NCBI GenBank assembly: GCA_024653325.1
Contig: JANLFX010000013.1
Coordinates: forward strand, 1-52,804
DNA: 52,804 nt
DNA from: Anaerolineae bacterium
GTDB lineage: Bacteria; Chloroflexota; Anaerolineae; JACIWR01
Reading direction: 5' to 3'
Shown one piece after another: positions 47,677-52,804 of the stretch. A program made the translations under genes and the position numbers. How positions within the stretch are numbered: position 1 is the first letter of the stretch; every line of letters begins with the position of its first letter. Under the pieces are notes generated by a model that ran no database searches, was not told the DNA's origin, and was given only the letters and a program-made list of their open reading frames with translations.

Positions 47677-48942
47677 ATGGAACAGGAAATCCTTTTGCCG
47701 TATGGTGCAGGCACCCTCCAGTTTCGCATACCCAGGGCCAACCTGACGGGTATTTATTCCCCATCTCCGGTAATCGCCTGCGCCGACCCGGAAATGGAAG
47801 TCGTGCGTGCTCTGGCCCATCCACTCGATACCCCACCCCTCTCTGATCTTGTGCATCCCCGCGAGAAAATCATCATCCTGCTGGATGACCACACGCGAGC
47901 CACACCGGTGGCGCAGATTTTGCTCCTATTGCTGGCAGAATTGAGGGCTGGCGGGGTCAAGGATGAAAATATAACGCTGCTGATCACCCACGGCACTCAC
48001 CGCCTGAGCAGCGAGGAGGAAGTACGTCGTAAAGTCGGCGATGAGGCTTACAGACGCTTCCGTATCGTGCAGCATCAATGCACTGACGAGGAGAACCAGG
48101 TCTATCTGGGGTTGACCAGCCGGGGCACTCCGGTGTGGGTTAACCGCCTGGTCGTCGAGGCGGACCGTCGCATTGGCATCGGGCACATCGGCCCCAGCCC
48201 TTATGCCGGTTACTCCGGCGGCAACAAGCTGCTCTTGCCCGGTGTGGCTGCGCTGGACACCATCAACGCCAATCACAGTCTCGTGGTCCTGGGTTTCCGT
48301 CAGCCAGGCCGGGTGGACGTGCCATGCCGGCTGGACATCGAGGAAGCGGGTGAGATGCTGGGGTTGCACATGGTGGTGGACGTGGTGCTGGGTCAGGACG
48401 AGCGGATTGTGCGCGCTTTCGCCGGCACGCCGGCAAGGGTGTTCCAGGAAGGACTCACGCTGGCCCGCCATGCTTACGAAGTGGTCTGTCCGGGAGAAGT
48501 GGACGTGGCGATCACCTCCGCTTACCCTTACGATATGGACCTTTACCAGGCAGTACGCGCCGTGGAATACGCCGACGCGGTGGTGCGCGAGGGGGGCAGC
48601 ATCCTGCTGGTCGCTGCTTGTCCCGAGGGCATCGGCGACCAGGGATTTTATTCCCTGATGGCTGACCGGACGAAAAAGCCCGACGATTTTCTGCGCGACA
48701 TTGTGCGCCGTAATGGCCTGGTCACTTTTAGTGTGCTCGGATACTGTCTGGCCCGGATCAAAGCCGAAAAGAAGTTGTACATCGTCACGGAAGGCATCCC
48801 GGACGCGGCGCTGGAGGCGATGGGCTTTCACCATCTGATTTCCCTCCAGGCTGGAGTGGACGCATTGTTGGGGGAATACGGCTCGCAGGCGCAGGTGGCC
48901 GTCTTCCCCATGGGCTCGTCCACGATTCCTGTGGTGAGGTAA
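47677..48942 (+). CDS. LarA-like nickel-pincer enzyme (lactate racemase family), His174 replaced
   Basis: ATG 47677 (MEQEILLPYGAGTLQFRIP) has GGGAG upstream. The 421-residue protein has DDHTRATP at 70-77, THGTHR at 104-109 (His108) and a YAGYSGGNKLLLPG segment giving Lys184, the residue that holds the pincer cofactor in LarA, with His200 in NANHS, the nickel ligand. The residue numbers match Lactobacillus plantarum LarA directly. Position 174, a catalytic His in LarA, is Ser here (GPSPYAG). It is therefore a family member with altered chemistry or substrate, probably a 2-hydroxy acid racemase or epimerase relative. LarB/C/E cofactor genes are not in the window. Confidence 0.85.
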   Translation: MEQEILLPYGAGTLQFRIPRANLTGIYSPSPVIACADPEMEVVRALAHPLDTPPLSDLVHPREKIIILLDDHTRATPVAQILLLLLAELRAGGVKDENITLLITHGTHRLSSEEEVRRKVGDEAYRRFRIVQHQCTDEENQVYLGLTSRGTPVWVNRLVVEADRRIGIGHIGPSPYAGYSGGNKLLLPGVAALDTINANHSLVVLGFRQPGRVDVPCRLDIEEAGEMLGLHMVVDVVLGQDERIVRAFAGTPARVFQEGLTLARHAYEVVCPGEVDVAITSAYPYDMDLYQAVRAVEYADAVVREGGSILLVAACPEGIGDQGFYSLMADRTKKPDDFLRDIVRRNGLVTFSVLGYCLARIKAEKKLYIVTEGIPDAALEAMGFHHLISLQAGVDALLGEYGSQAQVAVFPMGSSTIPVVR

Positions 48943-48984
48943 CCCCCTAACCCTTCCCCTGGGGATGGGGAAAGGGGGTCGGGG
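48943..48984. repeat. CCCCCTAACCC/GGGG inverted repeat
   Basis: CCCCCTAACCCTTCCCC followed by GGGGAAAGGGGG-type sequence forms a GC-rich imperfect hairpin directly after the LarA stop. A related copy lies after the ECF S gene. Confidence 0.6.
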
Positions 48985-49049
48985 CTCTGGGAAGGAGGGC
49001 TCTTATATGTGATTCGTTTATACGCTTTTCGGAAGGAGGGATAATCGCT

Positions 49050-49844
49050 ATGGAGGAGAAAACGACCGAAAAAGTCAGTGCTCCGTCTAGAGGCCGGATC
49101 GGGGGAGCCTCAATCGCCTGGGTAACGTTGTACGGCGCTTTGTGCGGAGTCACCGGCCTGGTTCCCATCTTCCCCTACGTCGGAGGTGGAGGATACGTGC
49201 CGTTGACCACCCCCTTTTGCGCTATCGCTCCCCTGCTACTGGGGCCGTGGGGCGGAGTGATCGCCGCCATCGTCGGTGGGGTTATCGGTATGTTCATCGC
49301 ACCTGCTGCCTATCCACTACAAGTGGTAGACATCTTCCTCAATGCCGTGCTCCCGGCCCTTTTTGTAGCTTTGATGGTGAAAGATGATCGGCTTTGGAAA
49401 GTGACGGTGCCTTTGTTTATCATCATCGGCATCGTGGGTTGGTTGGTGCCTTTTTACATCCCAGGTGGGGCTGGCGGATTCGGCCGGGTGCCTGAACCCC
49501 TCTACTTCATCATGGCTGCTCTCTATTGGGTTCCCTCAACCATCATCGCGGTCACGCCTTTGGGTACCCGGTTGATACCGAAGTGGGTGCTTTCCAAAAA
49601 CCGGATCGAGCGGTATGGCGGCATCTTCCTGGCCATCCTGGCGGCGATGTTCATCTGGTGGCTGCCTTGGACCCGCCCCTACTGGTATCTGTTCAACTTC
49701 TCTGCCGAACTGGGTGTCGCCACCCACGTAGCCTACTCCTGGTGGGTGCCGGCGCTCTCCGCCATCACTGCGGTCATCACCATCCCCATTATCGAAGCCC
49801 TGGAACGCAGCGGATTGCCGAAGATCGCTGGCGCTATCTGGTAA
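49050..49844 (+). CDS. ECF transporter S component (substrate unknown)
   Basis: The 264-residue protein has six to seven hydrophobic helices with the S-component style N-terminus (IAWVTLYGALCGVTGLVPIFPY) and the small-residue rich LLGPWGGVIAAIVGGVIGMFI helix used to contact EcfT. GGAGGG precedes ATG. Longer than many S components, it has a C-terminal extra helix pair. Linked to a LarA-like enzyme, it could import nickel, a vitamin-like cofactor precursor or the enzyme's substrate; sequence alone does not say. Confidence 0.75.
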   Translation: MEEKTTEKVSAPSRGRIGGASIAWVTLYGALCGVTGLVPIFPYVGGGGYVPLTTPFCAIAPLLLGPWGGVIAAIVGGVIGMFIAPAAYPLQVVDIFLNAVLPALFVALMVKDDRLWKVTVPLFIIIGIVGWLVPFYIPGGAGGFGRVPEPLYFIMAALYWVPSTIIAVTPLGTRLIPKWVLSKNRIERYGGIFLAILAAMFIWWLPWTRPYWYLFNFSAELGVATHVAYSWWVPALSAITAVITIPIIEALERSGLPKIAGAIW

Positions 49845-49895
49845 GCCGAGACCCTCCTTCCCACGAGTCTTACTACCTCACCCCTACCCCCTGCG

Positions 49896-49932
49896 CCCCC
49901 TTCCCCTCCCCGATTCGGAGAGGGGAAGGGGG
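49896..49932. repeat. CCCCCTTCCCCTC 13-bp inverted repeat
   Basis: CCCCCTTCCCCTC and GAGGGGAAGGGGG are perfect complements around an 11-base loop, between the ECF S and ATPase genes. The same class occurs at 48943-48984. Confidence 0.65.
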
Positions 49933-49970
49933 TTGGGGGAATGGAGTGAGGTCTGCGAGGAGCACTGCCC

Positions 49971-51731
49971 GTGACCAATGACCCGATTATCTCGTTACAA
50001 GACGTCACATTCACCTACGAAGGGGACGTGGTTGCCCTGCACAACTTAAACCTCACGGCGCGCAAAGGCGAGTTCGTCGTCGTGTTAGGGGCTAACGGCG
50101 CGGGTAAATCCACCCTCTGTTACCTGATCAGCGGTATTGTGCCCCATATCTACGGTGGCCGTCGGCGAGGCCGGGTGTCGGTGGCCGGCCTCGATCCGTG
50201 GGATGAGCCGCTGTACGCTACCGCTCAGCGCTGCGGGGTGTTGATGCAGGACCCCGAGGTGCAGTTGTTCATGCCCACCCTGAAGGCAGAACTGGCCTTC
50301 GGCCCGGCCAACCTGGGCGTGCCACGGGATGAGATCAGCAAGCGCTCGCGGGAGGCCCTGGCCCTGGTGCGGCTGGAGGGCCTGGAGGAGCATAATCCGC
50401 GCGATCTGTCGGGCGGACAGAAGCAACGGGCGGCGCTGGCCGCCGTGCTGACCATGAACCCGCAGGTGCTGGTGCTCGACGAACCTACCTCGCAACTCGA
50501 TCCGTTGGGCCGCTGGGAGGTCGTGGAGGCCATCGAACGCCTGAAGCAAAAAGGTGACCTGACCATCATTATGACCACTCATGAGACGGAAGAAATACTG
50601 CGCCTGGCCGACCAAGTCCTCGTGTTGGAGCGAGGAGAGGCTGTGCTCCAGGGAACGCCCTCGCAGGTTTTCACCCAGGCTGAACGGTTGGAAGAGGCCG
50701 GGGTCAAGACGCCCGCGCTGATCCAGGTGCAGTCCAGGTTGTCCGGACATGAAGGCGACTACCCGGAAGAGAAACAGGTCAATCTCACTATTTCCGCAGT
50801 CGCCCAGCGGGCGCGCCAGGCCATACAAGCGGGCAGGCTGGTTGTACGTCCCGCAGCCCTTCCATCACTCCGTCCTGTCGCTCTGGATCGCCCCGTTATC
50901 CTGGAAGCCCGCGACCTGACCGTGGAATATCCTGGCCCGCCGCCCGTCGTGGCCCTGCGCGGCGTGAACGTGCAGATTCGCCAGGGTGAGTTCGTGGGCA
51001 TCGTCGGCCAGAACGGATCGGGAAAGAGCACGCTGGTCAAGTGTTTCGTCGGCCTGCTGAAACCCCGGCAGGGGGAGGTTCTTTTCAAGGGGGAAAGCAT
51101 CCGCAAACTCTCGATAGGCGAGATAGCCCGTCGCGTGGGACTGGTGTTGCAGAACCCGGATTATCAGTTGTTCACCGCTTCCTGCCGCGATGAGATTCGC
51201 TTCGGTTTACGCAACGTGGGCGTGCCTGCTGAGGAGATAGAACAGAGGGTCGAAGAAACACTGCGCATGGTGGGGTTGAGCGAGGAAGCTGACCTGTTCC
51301 CCTTCCGCCTCTCTTTCGGTGACCGGCGCAAACTGGCCGTGGCGGCCACAATGGCCCTCGGCCCGGAGGTGCTGATCATGGACGAGCCAACCACGGCCCA
51401 GGATCATCGCGGGCGGTACCAGTTAGCCGAGTTGGCCAGGCGTTTTCACGAAGAAAAGCAGGGCACGGTGTTGATGATCACCCACGATGTGGACCTGATC
51501 GCCCGCTACGCCCACCGCTTGATTGTGCTCTACCAGGGCCAGGTGCTGCTGGATGGCCCCACGCCGGAGGTTTTCGGCCAGGTGGAGGAACTCAAGAAAA
51601 GTTTCGTCGTGCCGCCGGTGGCGGCCCAACTGGCCGCAGAATTGGCCCCCCTCGGCGTACCGCCCCACGTGATGACCCTGGAGGAACTCTGGCAGGTACT
51701 CGTCCCTCAGCGCGACAGGGGAGGTGAGTGA
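49971..51731 (+). CDS. ECF transporter ATPase, two ABC domains fused (EcfA-A')
   Basis: The GTG start has GAGGAG nine bases upstream. The 586-residue protein has two ABC domains. The first has GANGAGKST near 38, DLSGGQKQRAALA near 145 and VLVLDEPTSQLD. The second, from about 300, has GQNGSGKST near 345, RLSFGDRRKLAVAATMA and VLIMDEPTTAQD. The signature of the second domain is degenerate (LSFGD for LSGGQ), so the two ATP sites are probably unequal. It powers transport with EcfT and the S component. Confidence 0.92.
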   Translation: MTNDPIISLQDVTFTYEGDVVALHNLNLTARKGEFVVVLGANGAGKSTLCYLISGIVPHIYGGRRRGRVSVAGLDPWDEPLYATAQRCGVLMQDPEVQLFMPTLKAELAFGPANLGVPRDEISKRSREALALVRLEGLEEHNPRDLSGGQKQRAALAAVLTMNPQVLVLDEPTSQLDPLGRWEVVEAIERLKQKGDLTIIMTTHETEEILRLADQVLVLERGEAVLQGTPSQVFTQAERLEEAGVKTPALIQVQSRLSGHEGDYPEEKQVNLTISAVAQRARQAIQAGRLVVRPAALPSLRPVALDRPVILEARDLTVEYPGPPPVVALRGVNVQIRQGEFVGIVGQNGSGKSTLVKCFVGLLKPRQGEVLFKGESIRKLSIGEIARRVGLVLQNPDYQLFTASCRDEIRFGLRNVGVPAEEIEQRVEETLRMVGLSEEADLFPFRLSFGDRRKLAVAATMALGPEVLIMDEPTTAQDHRGRYQLAELARRFHEEKQGTVLMITHDVDLIARYAHRLIVLYQGQVLLDGPTPEVFGQVEELKKSFVVPPVAAQLAAELAPLGVPPHVMTLEELWQVLVPQRDRGGE

Positions 51732-52537
51732 TGCAACCTGTATTTCGCTATACCCACGTGGACACCCCCATCCATCGCCTGCACCCGCTGGTCAAAGTGA
51801 CGTACGTGCTGCTAACCCTGGTGTTAGTCATGTACCCCATCAAAGCAAGCGACATGCCGGTTCTGCTCATCTGGCTGGGCTTCTCGGCGGTGTTGTGGAC
51901 CGTCGCTCGCATCGAGCTGCGGCGTTTCACCACCCTGCTGAAGATCCTGACCGGCACGTTCATCTTCCTGATCCTGATCCAGGGTTTCACCTATCGCGGC
52001 GGCCATACGCCACTCATTGTGCTGGGTCACTTGAAACTGTGGGAAGCGGACCTGGGGGTGATCACCAAAGAGGGAGTGTGGTTCGGGCTTGTGCTTTGCG
52101 TACGCATCCTGGTAGCCACCTCGTCGCTGCCGCTGTTCGTGATGACCACGCCCGCTTCTGCTATTATGACGGCGATGGGCAAACTGCGCGTCCCGCAGAC
52201 CGTCACTTTCATGTTTGTCAGTGCCCTCTCGTTCACCACGTTGCTCTTCGAAATGTGGGGTTCCATCGTGGAGGCCCAGAAACTGCGCGCTTTCGACATT
52301 GATTCGATGAATTTCGTCAAACGCGCCGTCAAAGCCTACGTGCCGATCATCACCCCGTTAATCCTGCTGCTTTTCCGCAAAGCCAACGACTTCCAGATCG
52401 CCATGGAGACCAAGGGCTTCGGTGCTCCCATCGAACCTACGGAGATCGAAACGCTGACTGCCCGTCCGACGGATTACCTGTGGCTGGCTTTCATCGTGAG
52501 CGTTTTCGTGTTGTGCACGGTGCTGAAGTTTTCATGA
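51731..52537 (+). CDS. ECF transporter transmembrane T component (EcfT)
   Basis: ATG 51731 overlaps the ATPase stop by one base (TGATG), with GGGGAGGTGA upstream. The 268-residue protein has five to six helices and the two coupling motifs, read here as EAQKLRAFD and AMETKGFGA, where the family normally has AxxxRG(x) triplets that dock onto the ATPases. It links the S component to ATP hydrolysis. Confidence 0.9.
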   Translation: MQPVFRYTHVDTPIHRLHPLVKVTYVLLTLVLVMYPIKASDMPVLLIWLGFSAVLWTVARIELRRFTTLLKILTGTFIFLILIQGFTYRGGHTPLIVLGHLKLWEADLGVITKEGVWFGLVLCVRILVATSSLPLFVMTTPASAIMTAMGKLRVPQTVTFMFVSALSFTTLLFEMWGSIVEAQKLRAFDIDSMNFVKRAVKAYVPIITPLILLLFRKANDFQIAMETKGFGAPIEPTEIETLTARPTDYLWLAFIVSVFVLCTVLKFS

Positions 52538-52578
52538 CACGCAACACGCAATACGTAGTGCGTGGTGCGTGTTGCGTG
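52538..52578. terminator. 13-bp perfect inverted repeat after ecfT
   Basis: CACGCAACACGCA and TGCGTGTTGCGTG start at the first base after the ecfT stop. The arm is a short-period CGCAACA repeat. It probably ends or stabilises the operon transcript. Confidence 0.65.
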
Positions 52579-52601
52579 GAAACTTTAAGGAGGACCGAAC
52601 C

Positions 52602-52673
52602 GTGGGAAAACACCCTTCTTTGGACGAAGGGCTGGAAATATTCCGTCGGGCAGTGCTGGCCGAATCCAATTGA
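52602..52673 (+). pseudogene. 23-codon ORF with a strong ribosome site, likely truncated gene
   Basis: AAGGAGG lies about eight bases before GTG 52602, which opens MGKHPSLDEGLEIFRRAVLAESN and then stops. The EIFRRAVLAE stretch recalls the N-terminus of sigma-70-like proteins, but too little remains to say. What follows to the window end is a repeat-like tract (CACGCCAAGACGCAAAG) without a gene. Confidence 0.3.
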
Positions 52674-52804
52674 GAGAAGCCATTGTGGTAGAAAAGTGAC
52701 TGGTCTGAAACTCACGCCAAGACGCAAAGTTCGCTAAGTTTTTCTCCATCGCTCATGTCCACTATAGCGAACGGTAAGTAAACGAACAGGCCGGTCAGCG
52801 TCGC

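Overview
The window looks like a chromosomal segment of an anaerobic or facultative Chloroflexota bacterium, most likely Anaerolineae-like. This is inferred from gene content and style, not from a marker gene. The hints are an archaeal-type mevalonate module, a STAND ATPase joined to a TolB-like propeller, corrinoid methyltransferases with a RACo-type activator, an aldehyde:ferredoxin oxidoreductase, Thr/Pro-rich surface linkers, and many short palindromic or short-period intergenic repeats. No rRNA, tRNA, CRISPR array, phage or complete IS was seen. Several promoters fit TTGACA-N17-TAnnnT closely.

Layout. (1) 1-5864, + strand: the tail of an acyl-CoA dehydrogenase, a broken DUF2442 gene, a hexapeptide acyltransferase, two small membrane proteins, then a carboxyltransferase, a PycB/OadA-like subunit and a biotin carrier. 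Those three match the 12S/5S/1.3S subunits of a transcarboxylase. (2) 5878-14047: a corrinoid C1 locus. A six-gene minus-strand operon (DUF1638, pterin methyltransferase, corrinoid protein, UroD-type methyltransferase, MFS transporter, RACo activator) diverges from a HutC-type GntR regulator and a second corrinoid protein. The shared promoter region has near-consensus divergent promoters and a 17-bp sequence repeated over both -10 boxes. (3) 14124-19304: a PiT/DUF47 phosphate pair and a partial cytochrome c maturation set (ccmF, ccmA, ccmB). (4) 19394-23528: a subtilase with a separate prodomain-like small protein, an RpiR regulator and a polysaccharide deacetylase. (5) 23579-27776: HMG-CoA reductase, HMG-CoA synthase, thiolase and a Zn-ribbon/OB protein, the early mevalonate pathway. 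(6) 27839-37046, minus strand: STAND-propeller protein, methyltransferase, ChbG/HpnK deacetylase, HpnA-like epimerase, aldehyde:ferredoxin oxidoreductase, Fe-alcohol dehydrogenase, SCP2 protein and GDPD. (7) 37153-43731, minus strand: an AAA ATPase and response regulator, two tandem proteins joining a DapA-type Schiff-base aldolase to a formaldehyde-activating-enzyme (Fae) domain, a toxin-antitoxin remnant whose toxin gene is split by a 162-bp MITE-like element, and a U32-like protein. (8) 44159-52804, + strand: CvpA, a glycosidase-like TIM barrel, a CmpB-like membrane protein, then a GntR/FCD - LarA-like - ECF transporter operon behind a strong promoter with a perfect palindrome.

The strongest candidate for something undescribed is the pair of DapA-Fae fusion proteins at 38891-41913. 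One copy keeps the Fae histidine and the other has Gln in its place. The aldolase half could release an aldehyde, possibly formaldehyde, directly to a Fae half for pterin capture or sensing. Next in interest are the corrinoid locus with its divergent control region and the LarA homologue with Ser in place of catalytic His174. All calls come from reading motifs by eye; no database search was run.
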